From assembly GCA_045586505.1 (NCBI GenBank), contig JAZNAL010000048.1, forward strand, positions 1 to 51,965: a DNA stretch of 51,965 bases. Reading direction: 5' to 3'. The translations under genes and the position numbers were made by a program. This stretch comes from Flemingiibacterium sp045586505 (GTDB lineage Bacteria; Bacillota; Clostridia; Oscillospirales; CAG-272). This document shows positions 7,981 through 16,590 of the stretch, in pieces; within the stretch, counting starts at the first letter, position 1; each line of letters begins with the position of its first letter. The notes below the pieces were generated by a model. That model worked only from the letters and a program-made list of their open reading frames with translations. It ran no database searches and was not told the origin of the DNA.

Positions 7981-8822
7981 TGGGGATGAATATCACGCCT
8001 CTGCTCACCGACGAAGAGCAGCTCTTAGTAAAGCGCTGCGAGGAGCTTTTGTCGCGCGCCGAAAAAGGTGCGCCACAGATGACTCACTTTCTGAGTCCCA
8101 GGGAGCGCTTTATCATTGAGCACCGTTTCCCTGCCGCATTTTCCTCCGACGAATCGGACCCGCTCTGCTTCTTTTTCGGCGGATTCCCCAGCGCACAGCG
8201 CACTATGTTCTGTGCCCTGCCCGCTTATTTGCGCTACTCGCTCTCCGACGGAGCCTCAACCGAAACCCTGTGCCGCAACGAGCTGGCAGATGTGATCGTA
8301 CCGCTCCGCATCAAGACGGGCGGATATGTGAAGCTTAAGCACCGCGACTTTCTCGGCGCGCTGATCGGACTTGGTATTGAGCGCAGTGCCATGGGAGATA
8401 TTCTCCTTGACAACGATGGCGCAATAATCTTCGTCTTGCCTGCGGTTGCGGGATTTATTAAAAACGAGCTTGTGTATATCGGGCGCGACAAGGTTAAGGC
8501 GTGCGATATTACCCTGCCCGACGATTTTGATTATGCACTGAATTTTGATACGGTACGCGGTACCGTGGCTTCCGCAAGACTTGATGCGGTGCTGTCCGAG
8601 CTTACCTGCTGTTCAAGAGAGGTAGCAAAGGCGGTGATCCGCCGTGGGCTTGTGGAGCACAATTATTTCACCGCCACGGAGCCTGACTTGGAGGTTTCAA
8701 ACGGCGACATTATTTCCTCACGCAAAGAAGGCGGCTGTAAGGGCGGCAAATTTATCATCGACAGCCTCGATGAGCGCTCAAGCAAGGGGCGCATACGTCT
8801 CGTTGCCCGCCGCTTCATATAA
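7980..8822 (+). CDS. ylmH: YlmH-type S4-domain RNA-binding protein
   Basis: A 280-residue cytosolic protein of the YlmH family. In Bacillus, YlmH acts on stalled 50S subunits in ribosome quality control. The C-terminal S4 domain is clear at about residues 190-250 (RLDAVLSELTCCSREVAKA, then a Gly-rich loop and VSNGDII). The N-terminal two thirds match the YlmH extension, with FCALPAYLRYSL and HRDFLGALIGLGIERSAMGDI. It overlaps the yggT stop by one base and sits just before divIVA, the usual place. Confidence 0.93.
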   Translation: MGMNITPLLTDEEQLLVKRCEELLSRAEKGAPQMTHFLSPRERFIIEHRFPAAFSSDESDPLCFFFGGFPSAQRTMFCALPAYLRYSLSDGASTETLCRNELADVIVPLRIKTGGYVKLKHRDFLGALIGLGIERSAMGDILLDNDGAIIFVLPAVAGFIKNELVYIGRDKVKACDITLPDDFDYALNFDTVRGTVASARLDAVLSELTCCSREVAKAVIRRGLVEHNYFTATEPDLEVSNGDIISSRKEGGCKGGKFIIDSLDERSSKGRIRLVARRFI

Positions 8823-8846
8823 AAAATGACAGAAAGGACGTTTACT

Positions 8847-9743
8847 ATGCTCCCTCCGCACGAACTGAGAAACAAGACCTTTACAAAAGCAATGCGCGGA
8901 TACAACCCTGTTGAGGTAGACGAGTATATCGACTTCCTCACCGCAAAATATACCGAGCTTTACCGCGAAAACGATGAACTTGAGCGCAAATTAAAGGCGG
9001 TAGCCACTCGTCTTGATGAATTAAAGAGCGACGAGGACTCCATCCGCAGCACACTCATCGATGCAAAGCATGCCGCCAACAAGATCAAGGCGGACGCCGA
9101 GGATCGCGCCGAGAATATTATAAACAGCGCTAAGAACTCCTGCAATACCATCCTCGCCGATTTCAACGAAAAGATTCAAGCGGGCAGAGATATTTTAGCC
9201 GAGCTTCAGCGCGATGCGTTTGAGCTAAAAAAAGAGCTGTTCGTCCGCTACAGCGAGCACATAAAGTTTATTGAAAAGCTGACCGAGGGCATGGATGAAT
9301 CCGCCATTCCCGAGACCAGCGAGCTTCACCGCAAGGCAGTTGATGCCATCAAAGCCGATATCTTCGAAATGTACACAAAGTCCGAGGATGATAAGGATGC
9401 GGACCTTCCCAAAACCGAAAAGTACGAGACCCAAGAGCCCGTCCCCGCCGAGGCAACAATGGAGTTTGACCTCGCCGATGCTGTGGCATACGAGGACGAA
9501 GCACTTGCAGTGGAGCGTGAGCCGTTGGTTCCCGCGCCGAGACAGGGACTCAAGGATTCTGTCATGGAATTGAACCGCATCTACAAAAACACTGGCGATG
9601 ACGTTATCAACACCCCCGACAGCGACATCGTAGATGATGCAAGCTATCTCGATTTTGTAAAGACCGTGACCGGAAATGCTGACAGCAGCAAGGACGCGTA
9701 CTTTGATATGCTGTTTGACGACGGCAAGAAGAAAAAGAAATAA
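8847..9743 (+). CDS. divIVA: DivIVA-domain polar/septal scaffold protein
   Basis: DivIVA senses negative membrane curvature and recruits partners to the septum and poles. The N terminus (MLPPHELRNKTFTKAMRGYNPVEVDEYIDFL, in parts) carries the DivIVA lipid-binding motif. Residues 30-110 form a heptad-rich coiled coil, and the rest is acidic and presumably unstructured, ending in a Lys-rich tail. I chose the ATG at 8847, giving 298 residues. It has AAAGGAC 7-8 bases upstream, while the alternative at 8826 has no ribosome-binding site. It ends 32 bases before ileS. Confidence 0.93.
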   Translation: MLPPHELRNKTFTKAMRGYNPVEVDEYIDFLTAKYTELYRENDELERKLKAVATRLDELKSDEDSIRSTLIDAKHAANKIKADAEDRAENIINSAKNSCNTILADFNEKIQAGRDILAELQRDAFELKKELFVRYSEHIKFIEKLTEGMDESAIPETSELHRKAVDAIKADIFEMYTKSEDDKDADLPKTEKYETQEPVPAEATMEFDLADAVAYEDEALAVEREPLVPAPRQGLKDSVMELNRIYKNTGDDVINTPDSDIVDDASYLDFVKTVTGNADSSKDAYFDMLFDDGKKKKK

Positions 9744-9775
9744 TAAGCTATTTAATATAATAAGGAGCAATACCT

Positions 9776-12598
9776 ATGGCACAGGACTATTCTAAAACAT
9801 TAAATCTGCCCACTACCGACTTTTCCATGCGCGCAAATCTTCCTACTCGCGAGCCCGAGATCGGAAGTGTATGGGAAAAGGAAAATATCTACGAAAAGAT
9901 GCTTGAGAAAAACGAGGGCAAGCCGCTGTTCATTCTTCACGACGGACCTCCCTTCTCTAACGGCAACATCCATATGGGTACATCCATGAATAAAGTCCTT
10001 AAGGACTTTATCAATAAGTACAAATCCATGAGCGGCTTCAAGGTACCCTACGTACCTGGCTGGGACAACCACGGTATGCCCATCGAGTCCGCTATTATCA
10101 AGAAGAACAAGCTCGACCACAAGAATATGTCCGTTTCCGAGTTCAGAACTGCCTGCCACGATTTCGCACAGGATTTCGTCGACATCCAGATGACCTCCTT
10201 CAAGCGTCTCGGCGTTCTCGGCGACTGGAACAACCCCTATCTCACCATGGACCCCAAGTTCGAAGCACGCGAGGTCAAGGTTTTCGGTGAGATGTTTAAG
10301 AAGGGCTATATCTACAAGGGTCTGAAGCCCGTTTACTGGTGTCCCCACGACGAGACCGCTCTCGCCGAGGCGGAGATCGAGTACAAGGACATCGACTGCA
10401 CCTCTATCTACGTAAAATTCAAGGTTAGCGACGACCTCGGTAAACTCACCGGTCTCGACCTTGACAATACCTATTTCGTAATCTGGACTACCACCACATG
10501 GACTCTCCCCGGCAACCTTGCCATCGCAGTTCATCCCCGTGAAAAGTACGTTGCAGTCAAGGCGGCAAACGGCGAGACCTATATCCTTGCCGACGCACTT
10601 GCGGATGCTACCATGAAGGCGGCAGGCATCACCGAGTACGAGCGCGTTGCCGAGTATGTGGGCGGCGACTTTGAGTACATGACCGCAAAGCACCCCTTCC
10701 TTGATCGTGAAAGTAAGCTCCTGCTTGCGGAATACGTTACCATGGAAAGCGGTACCGGATGCGTTCATACCGCTCCCGGCTTCGGTGCGGACGACTACAT
10801 GACCTGTATGCGCTATAAGATGGACATCATCGTTCCCGTTGACGACCGCGGTTATCAGACCGAGGATGCAGGCAAGTTCGCAGGTCTCTACTATGAGGAG
10901 TCCAACGAAGCTATCCTTAAGGATATGAAGGAAACCGGCGCACTGCTCGCTTCCGAGAATATCAGCCACAGTTATCCGCACTGCTGGAGATGTAAGAACC
11001 CCATCATCTTCCGCGCAACTCCTCAATGGTTCTGTTCCGTTGACGCGTTCCGCTCCGAGGCTGTCAAGGCGTGCGAGGGCATTAACTGGATGCCTGCATG
11101 GGGCGGCGACCGCATGATCTCCATGATCAACGAGCGCGCAGACTGGTGTATCTCCCGTCAGCGCCGCTGGGGTCTGCCTATTCCCGTATTCTACTGCCCC
11201 GAGTGCAAGAAGCCCGTCTGCACCGATGAGACCATTGCCGCAGTATCCGGCGAATTTGCGAAAAACGGCTCCAACTCCTGGTTTGACAAGTCCTCCGAGG
11301 AATTACTCCCCGCAGGCTTCAAGTGCCCGCACTGCGGCTGTGACCACGGCTTCATCAAGGAGACCGACACACTCGACTGCTGGTTCGACTCCGGCTCCAC
11401 CCATTTCGCAGTCCTCGAGGACGGCGAGCTTTCCAAGTGGGAAGGTATGATGTGGCCGGCTGACCTCTATCTTGAGGGCGCTGACCAGTACCGCGGTTGG
11501 TTCCAGTCCTCCCTGCTCACCGCTGTGGGCGCGAAGGGTCAGGGCGCACCCTACAAGGCAGTTCTCACCCACGGCTGGGTAGTTGACGGCGAGGGTAAGG
11601 CAATGCACAAGTCCCTCGGCAACTCTGTATACCCCGAGGATGTTATCAAGAAGTACGGCGCGGACCTGCTCCGTCTCTGGGTCGCATCCAGTGACTATAC
11701 CGTAGACGTCCGCTGCTCTGATAACCTGTTCAAGCAGTTCTCCGAGACCTACAGAAAGTTCCGCAACACCGCGAGAATCCTGCTTGCTAACCTCGGAAAC
11801 ATCGGCGTTGATTTCAACCCCGACACGGATATGCTTCCCATCACAGAGCTTGAAGCTATTGATAAGTGGGCACTTGCTCGTCTTAATAAGCTGGTCAAGG
11901 AAGCCAACGAAGCATATGAAAACTACGATTTCCATATCGTAATTCATTCCATCGCAAACTTCTGCACCGTTGATATGTCGAAGCTGTACATCGACATCAC
12001 TAAGGACAGACTTTACGTTGAAGCGGCTGACTCCAAGACCCGCCGCGCGGCTCAGACTGCGATGTACACCATCCTCTCCGTGCTGACCAGACTTACCGCT
12101 CCTCTGCTCTCCTATACCGCTGAGGAGATCTGGCATACAATGAAACACATTTCCACCGACGATACAAGAAGCGTATTCTTAAACGATATGCCTAAGTACG
12201 ACGCAGCTCTTGATTTCGAGGGCGCTACCGCGGGCTACGATAAGCTGTTCGACCTCCGCGACGACGTTATGAAGGCGCTGGAGCTTGCACGCGCCGATAA
12301 GCTCATCGGTAAGTCCCTTGACGCGAAGCTGACCGTATGGGCATCCGATGCAGATGCTTACAACACGCTGAATGCATACGCATCCGAGCTTTGCGACATC
12401 TTCATCGTAAGCGGTGTTACCCTTGTAAACGGCGCAGCTCCCGCTGACGCTTTCTGTGAGACCGTAAGCGGCATTGGCGTCAAGGTCGAGGTGGCTGATG
12501 GCGAAAAGTGCGACCGTTGCTGGAAGTATTCCACCGACACCGTCAAGGACGGCGACTCCTGCCTCTGCGCACGCTGCAAGGCGGTCGTTTCGAAATGA
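9776..12598 (+). CDS. ileS: Isoleucyl-tRNA synthetase
   Basis: The 940-residue class I synthetase charges tRNA-Ile. Visible parts are the N-terminal catalytic start (PPFSNGNIHMGT), the CP1 editing domain with TTTTWTLPGNLA and GTGCVHTAPGFGADD, and the second half of the catalytic site. The anticodon-binding helices and a C-terminal zinc site (CDRCW...CLCARC) follow, which places it in the IleRS1-like group. The two signature motifs are unusual: HIGH reads HMGT and KMSKS reads AMHKS. A GGAG site precedes the ATG. No T-box fits in the 32-base gap after divIVA, unlike many Firmicute ileS genes. Its stop overlaps lspA (ATGA). Confidence 0.97.
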   Translation: MAQDYSKTLNLPTTDFSMRANLPTREPEIGSVWEKENIYEKMLEKNEGKPLFILHDGPPFSNGNIHMGTSMNKVLKDFINKYKSMSGFKVPYVPGWDNHGMPIESAIIKKNKLDHKNMSVSEFRTACHDFAQDFVDIQMTSFKRLGVLGDWNNPYLTMDPKFEAREVKVFGEMFKKGYIYKGLKPVYWCPHDETALAEAEIEYKDIDCTSIYVKFKVSDDLGKLTGLDLDNTYFVIWTTTTWTLPGNLAIAVHPREKYVAVKAANGETYILADALADATMKAAGITEYERVAEYVGGDFEYMTAKHPFLDRESKLLLAEYVTMESGTGCVHTAPGFGADDYMTCMRYKMDIIVPVDDRGYQTEDAGKFAGLYYEESNEAILKDMKETGALLASENISHSYPHCWRCKNPIIFRATPQWFCSVDAFRSEAVKACEGINWMPAWGGDRMISMINERADWCISRQRRWGLPIPVFYCPECKKPVCTDETIAAVSGEFAKNGSNSWFDKSSEELLPAGFKCPHCGCDHGFIKETDTLDCWFDSGSTHFAVLEDGELSKWEGMMWPADLYLEGADQYRGWFQSSLLTAVGAKGQGAPYKAVLTHGWVVDGEGKAMHKSLGNSVYPEDVIKKYGADLLRLWVASSDYTVDVRCSDNLFKQFSETYRKFRNTARILLANLGNIGVDFNPDTDMLPITELEAIDKWALARLNKLVKEANEAYENYDFHIVIHSIANFCTVDMSKLYIDITKDRLYVEAADSKTRRAAQTAMYTILSVLTRLTAPLLSYTAEEIWHTMKHISTDDTRSVFLNDMPKYDAALDFEGATAGYDKLFDLRDDVMKALELARADKLIGKSLDAKLTVWASDADAYNTLNAYASELCDIFIVSGVTLVNGAAPADAFCETVSGIGVKVEVADGEKCDRCWKYSTDTVKDGDSCLCARCKAVVSK

Positions 12599-13095
12599 GA
12601 TTTCTCTGGCTTCTGCCGATAGCACTTGTGGTAGGGCTTGATCAGCTCACAAAGTATCTTGCGGTCACGCATCTTCAAAAGATCGACACATTTCCTCTTA
12701 TCGAGGGCGTGTTTCACCTGACTTATCTCGAAAACCGCGGTGCGGCATTTGGGATGCTGTCAGACCACAGGTGGGTATTCATGGTGATCTCCACAGTGGC
12801 AGTTATCGCGATCGTAGCATTCATGCTCGCCTCATATAAAAAATACTACCATCCGCTTCTATATATTTCCCTATCCATGATCGCGGGCGGTGGTATCGGC
12901 AACATGATCGACCGTTTAGCGGCTGGCTATGTGGTAGACTTCCTCGACTTTTGTCTCATTAACTTCGCCATTTTCAACGTCGCCGATGTGTTCGTATGCG
13001 TCGGCTGCGGCATGGTAGTGCTTTATATCATCCTTGACGATATAAAGCAGGCAAAACAAAAAAAAGCGGACGGAGAGTCTGCAGTCAACAGTTGA
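12595..13095 (+). CDS. lspA: Lipoprotein signal peptidase (signal peptidase II)
   Basis: LspA cuts the signal peptide from diacylglyceryl-prolipoproteins in the membrane. The 166-residue product shows four hydrophobic segments and the family motifs GLDQLTKYLA, ENRGAAFGML, GNMIDR, VVDFLDF and FNVADVFV. Asp115 and Asp131 are the catalytic pair. The ATG at 12595 overlaps the ileS stop, and earlier in-frame starts lie deep in ileS. Its likely substrates in the window include the amino-acid-binding lipoprotein at 23.1-24.0 kb. Confidence 0.96.
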   Translation: MRFLWLLPIALVVGLDQLTKYLAVTHLQKIDTFPLIEGVFHLTYLENRGAAFGMLSDHRWVFMVISTVAVIAIVAFMLASYKKYYHPLLYISLSMIAGGGIGNMIDRLAAGYVVDFLDFCLINFAIFNVADVFVCVGCGMVVLYIILDDIKQAKQKKADGESAVNS

Positions 13096-13101
13096 TTTCC
13101 G

Positions 13102-13133
13102 GCTCCCGACCAAAAGGTCGGGAGCTGTTTATT
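13102..13133 (+). terminator. Terminator after lspA
   Basis: A 10-bp perfect stem (GCTCCCGACC and its complement) closes an AAAA loop and is followed by TGTTTATT. It ends the division/ileS/lspA block. Confidence 0.82.
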
Positions 13134-13147
13134 AAACGGAGGTAATT

Positions 13148-13654
13148 ATGGAGCCGAAATTCGTAAGCAAGACCACTCAAACAGAACAAGCTTTACGCGA
13201 AATGCAGTTTGCTGCCCTTGGAAAACTGCGTATAACTCTATATACATCAGTTGCGTTATTTTCGATACTCACAGCTTCTATGCTATTTTTCGCAAAGAAG
13301 TTCGATTCTGCTATATTACTTCTTTTATCAGGAATAATGTTACTGATGTTGGCATTTCTTCGCCCGATACTTGGTGCAAGGCAGCAATACAAGAGAAATA
13401 TAATACTGACTGACGGCAAACAGCTTACCGCCACTGAATTGAAATTTTACGAGGATAAGGTTGTAACGTATAATCCAACTGTGGATCATGAAGTTGCATT
13501 CAGCTATGATAAGTTCAAGAAATACAAGCAAACACGTCATCTTCATCTTCTGATATTGCCGCAGTCCCTGTATCTTATGGTTGAAAAAAACAGCTTCGAG
13601 CTTGGTAATTCCGAAGAATTTGAAGCATTTATCAAGGAAAAGATAAAAAAATGA
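13148..13654 (+). CDS. YcxB-like two-helix membrane protein
   Basis: A 168-residue protein with two transmembrane segments at about 30-47 and 52-72. A soluble C-terminal domain follows, with the pattern LTATELKFYEDKVVTYN and FSYDKFKKYKQT. This matches YcxB-like proteins of Firmicutes, whose function is unknown. A strong GGAGG site precedes the ATG. Base composition is more AT-rich than the neighbours and codons such as ATA and TTA are frequent, which may reflect recent acquisition or weak expression. Its stop overlaps the start of the pseudouridine synthase gene, so the two are co-translated. Confidence 0.72.
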   Translation: MEPKFVSKTTQTEQALREMQFAALGKLRITLYTSVALFSILTASMLFFAKKFDSAILLLLSGIMLLMLAFLRPILGARQQYKRNIILTDGKQLTATELKFYEDKVVTYNPTVDHEVAFSYDKFKKYKQTRHLHLLILPQSLYLMVEKNSFELGNSEEFEAFIKEKIKK

Positions 13655-14586
13655 ACATAATCACACATGAGGACGTCGGCAAACGCCTTGACGTCTATAT
13701 AAGCGAGTCCGAGGATATCACCCGCTCGGCGGCGCAGAAGCTGATCGCCTCCGAAAATGTTACCGTCAACGGTAAATTTCCCGCGAAGAACTATAAGCTC
13801 CGTCTCGGCGACGAGGTGGAGACTGAGCTTCCCGAGCCGGTGAGCGATGATGCGGTGCCGCAGAATATCCCCCTTGACATTGTTTTTGAGGATGCCGATC
13901 TGCTGGTGGTCAACAAGCCTCGCGGTATGGTGGTGCATCCCGCGCCGGGTAACCCCGACGGTACGCTTGTAAATGCCCTGCTCTATCACTGCGCCGACTC
14001 GCTTTCCGGCATCGGCGGCGTGATACGCCCCGGCATCGTCCACCGCATTGACAAGGATACAAGCGGTCTGCTGATCGTCGCCAAAAACGACACTTCCCAC
14101 TTAAAGCTTGCCGAGCAGATAAAGGTGCACCGCTTCGAGCGCGAATACCGCGCCGTGGTGCTGGGCAATCTGCGCGAGGACAAGGGTACAGTGGATGCAC
14201 CCATCGGACGGGATGTGCGTGACCGCAAACGGATGGCGATCTGCGCTGACGGTCGTAATGCCCGCACTCATTATGAGGTGTTGGAGCGCTTCACCGCCAT
14301 GGGTCACAGCTACACCTTTGTGCGCTGCATACTGGAAACAGGGCGCACCCATCAGATCCGCGTTCATATGAAGTCGTTGGGGCATCCCCTGCTCGGAGAC
14401 ACGCTCTACGGCGGCGGCAATACCAAATTCGAGCACAGTCTCGGCGGACTCTTATCGGGTCAATGCCTATGCGCATCCCACATCGGCTTTGTCCATCCTA
14501 CAAGCGGCGAGCTTCTGCGCTTTGACTGCCCGCTCCCCCACTATTTTACCGAGATACTTGACAAATTAAGAAAGGCGTCAGTCTGA
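13651..14586 (+). CDS. rluD: RluA/RluD-family 23S rRNA pseudouridine synthase
   Basis: Converts uridine to pseudouridine in ribosomal RNA. The 311-residue protein has an N-terminal S4 domain (about 10-60, KRLDVYISE...AQKLIASENVTVNG). The catalytic domain follows with PRGMVVHPAPGN and HRIDKDTSGLLIVAKN, where Asp is the nucleophile, and then RTHQIRVHMKSLGHPLLGDTLYGG. The exact target bases cannot be told from sequence: RluD is the best fit, but RluA and RluC are related. It overlaps the YcxB-like gene, and its own stop lies inside a 26-base palindrome. Confidence 0.9.
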   Translation: MNIITHEDVGKRLDVYISESEDITRSAAQKLIASENVTVNGKFPAKNYKLRLGDEVETELPEPVSDDAVPQNIPLDIVFEDADLLVVNKPRGMVVHPAPGNPDGTLVNALLYHCADSLSGIGGVIRPGIVHRIDKDTSGLLIVAKNDTSHLKLAEQIKVHRFEREYRAVVLGNLREDKGTVDAPIGRDVRDRKRMAICADGRNARTHYEVLERFTAMGHSYTFVRCILETGRTHQIRVHMKSLGHPLLGDTLYGGGNTKFEHSLGGLLSGQCLCASHIGFVHPTSGELLRFDCPLPHYFTEILDKLRKASV

Positions 14587-14720
14587 AAATATATTTTCAG
14601 ACTGGGTTTTGTGGCTTACCTTTCACGCTGTGAAAGGTTTTGCTGCGCAAACCAGCCCCAGATTCCCACGCGATACTTTGTATCGCGTAGAAAGGAAGCT
14701 TTTGCTTCGCAATAGCCATA
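14579..14720 (+). repeat. Cluster of consecutive short hairpins (REP-like element)
   Basis: Five inverted repeats follow one another. They are a 26-base perfect palindrome built on GTCTGAAAATA (14579-14604), CCTTTCAC/GTGAAAGG, GGTTT/AAACC, GCGATAC/GTATCGC and GAAGC/GCTTC. They start at the rluD stop and fill the gap. The first hairpin shares GTCTGAAA...TTTCAGAC with the leader elements at 19.7 and 39.0 kb. A minus-strand frame crosses it but looks like a by-product of the hairpins. It may end rluD transcription or be a dispersed non-coding repeat. Confidence 0.6.
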
Positions 14721-14729
14721 ATCGCAACA

Positions 14730-14855
14730 ATGAATTTCCAAGGTAAAATGATAGTCACCGACCTTATAAAATCTGCATTCCGCGTGCATCTTTGTCACTG
14801 TGACGACGGCGCAATGGCGGATCTCATCTCAAAAATCCAATCCGGAGTAGCATAA
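14730..14855 (+). CDS. Possible small protein ahead of the ABC exporter
   Basis: A 41-codon frame starts at ATG 14730 (a second ATG is at 14748). It ends with TAA one base before the ATG of the ABC exporter gene. The peptide reads with MIVTDLIKSAF and GAMADLISKIQSGVA, which looks protein-like, but neither start has a clear ribosome-binding site. It could be the coupled upstream cistron of the exporter, a remnant of a regulator, or chance. I recognise no family. Confidence 0.3.
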   Translation: MNFQGKMIVTDLIKSAFRVHLCHCDDGAMADLISKIQSGVA

Positions 14856-14856
14856 T

Positions 14857-16590
14857 ATGTTAAAACTTGCCCGTTATTTAAAAAAGTTCCGAATATTCGT
14901 CATTATCGGCCCCGCTTTCAAGCTGATTGAGGCGATTTTTGAGCTGATCGTACCCCTCGTCATCAAAAATATGATCGACGTGGGCATTTCCACAGGCGAC
15001 ACCTCCTATGTACTTCGCATGGGCGGTGTGCTGGTGCTTCTCGGTGCGGTGGGACTCTGCTCTACCCTCGTATGCCAGCGCTCGGCGGCAATCGCCTCAC
15101 AGGGAGTCGGCACCGTCATTCGCGACGATATGTTTAGGAAGATCTCTGAGCTGTCCCATGAGCGCCGCGACAAGATCGGTACGCCCTCCCTTATCACCCG
15201 CATTACAGCCGACATAAATCAGCTTCAGGTGGCGGTAGCGATGCTGATACGTCTCGTCATCCGCGCACCCTTTCTCGCCATTGGCGCTATAATTATGGCG
15301 ATGAGCATAAATCTTCGTATTTCTCTTATCTTCCTTGCGGCGACCGTACTTATTTTCCTCACGATCTTCCTCATAATGTCGAAATCGGTACCATATTTCA
15401 GAAGCATACAGAAAAAGCTGGACCGCATCTCGATGATCACCCGCGAGAATCTTACGGGCGCCCGCGTGATACGTGCATTTTCGGGTGACAAGCGCGAGGA
15501 GACCCGCTTCCACGAGGCTCTGGACGATCACACCGACACCTCCATAAAGGTCTCAAAGCTGTCGGCGCTTTTAAATCCGCTGACGCTGGTTATCGTCAAC
15601 CTTGCTATCGCGGCGATCATTCTGCTGTCAGGCAGACCCGTCAACGAGGGCTCGCTGACCCAGGGCGATGTTATCGCACTTGTCAACTACATGAATCAGA
15701 CCCTTCAGGCGCTGATCGTGGTTGCTAACCTGTTCGTGATCTTTACTAAGGCGGCGGCATCCGCGGCGCGCGTCAATGAAGTGCTGGACTGCGAGACCGA
15801 CATCAAGGACGCCGTTGACGCGGCGTATCCCGAAGTTCCCGCAAAGGTAAAGGTGAAGTTCGACAACGTCTGCTTCCGTTATCCGGACTCCGAGGAAAAT
15901 TCACTTGACGATATCTCCTTTGAAATAAACGCAGGCGAGACCGTGGGCATTATCGGTGCCACCGGCTCGGGTAAGTCCACCGTGATCGGTCTCATCCCCC
16001 GCTTCTATGATGTAACGAGCGGAACCGTGGAATTTGACGGTGTGGATGTAAGAGGGCTTCCGCAAAGGGCGCTTCGTGACCGCATAGGTCTGGTTCCCCA
16101 GAAAGCGATGCTGATTCGCGGTACCATTGCGGACAACCTCCGCTTCGGCGCACCGAGTGCCACCGACGACGAGCTTTGGCAGGCGTGCGAGCTTGCCCAG
16201 GCAGCGGAGTTTATAAGAAGCAAGCCCGACGGGCTGTATTCCCCCGTAACACAGGGCGCGAAGAATCTGTCAGGCGGTCAGCGTCAAAGGCTCACCATCG
16301 CCCGGGCGCTGGCATCGAAGCCCGAGGTGCTGATCCTCGACGACAGCGCCTCCGCCCTCGACTTTGCCACCGATGCAAAGCTCCGTTTGGCGCTTGGTAA
16401 GCTGTCCCGGGAAACCTCGCTGACGCAGATCATCGTTTCCCAGCGCGTAAGCTCCATCCGTCACGCGGACAAGATCATCGTCATGGACGACGGCAGAATA
16501 GTCGGTATCGGCACTCACGACTCGCTGAAGCGGGACTGTGATGTATATCTTGAAATCTGCAAGTCCCAGCTCAAAGAGGAGGAGATATAA
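14857..16590 (+). CDS. ABC exporter subunit with degenerate Walker B site
   Basis: A 577-residue half-transporter: six transmembrane helices (about 1-310) fused to an ATPase domain. The ATPase has Walker A GATGSGKST, signature LSGGQRQRL and Walker B LILDDSAS. The residue after the Walker B Asp is Asp instead of the catalytic Glu. This is typical of one subunit of heterodimeric exporters such as TM287/288 or BmrCD, where one nucleotide site is inactive. The partner with the normal Glu follows with overlapping stop and start. Substrate unknown; drug, lipid or peptide export are all possible. Confidence 0.92.
   Translation: MLKLARYLKKFRIFVIIGPAFKLIEAIFELIVPLVIKNMIDVGISTGDTSYVLRMGGVLVLLGAVGLCSTLVCQRSAAIASQGVGTVIRDDMFRKISELSHERRDKIGTPSLITRITADINQLQVAVAMLIRLVIRAPFLAIGAIIMAMSINLRISLIFLAATVLIFLTIFLIMSKSVPYFRSIQKKLDRISMITRENLTGARVIRAFSGDKREETRFHEALDDHTDTSIKVSKLSALLNPLTLVIVNLAIAAIILLSGRPVNEGSLTQGDVIALVNYMNQTLQALIVVANLFVIFTKAAASAARVNEVLDCETDIKDAVDAAYPEVPAKVKVKFDNVCFRYPDSEENSLDDISFEINAGETVGIIGATGSGKSTVIGLIPRFYDVTSGTVEFDGVDVRGLPQRALRDRIGLVPQKAMLIRGTIADNLRFGAPSATDDELWQACELAQAAEFIRSKPDGLYSPVTQGAKNLSGGQRQRLTIARALASKPEVLILDDSASALDFATDAKLRLALGKLSRETSLTQIIVSQRVSSIRHADKIIVMDDGRIVGIGTHDSLKRDCDVYLEICKSQLKEEEI

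Noticed and set aside
9744..9775. T-box leader before ileS
   Set aside because: The gap after divIVA is only 32 bases and contains no T-box motif.
14616..14798. 60-codon minus-strand frame
   Set aside because: It crosses the hairpin array, has no ribosome-binding site and seems to be a by-product of the repeat.
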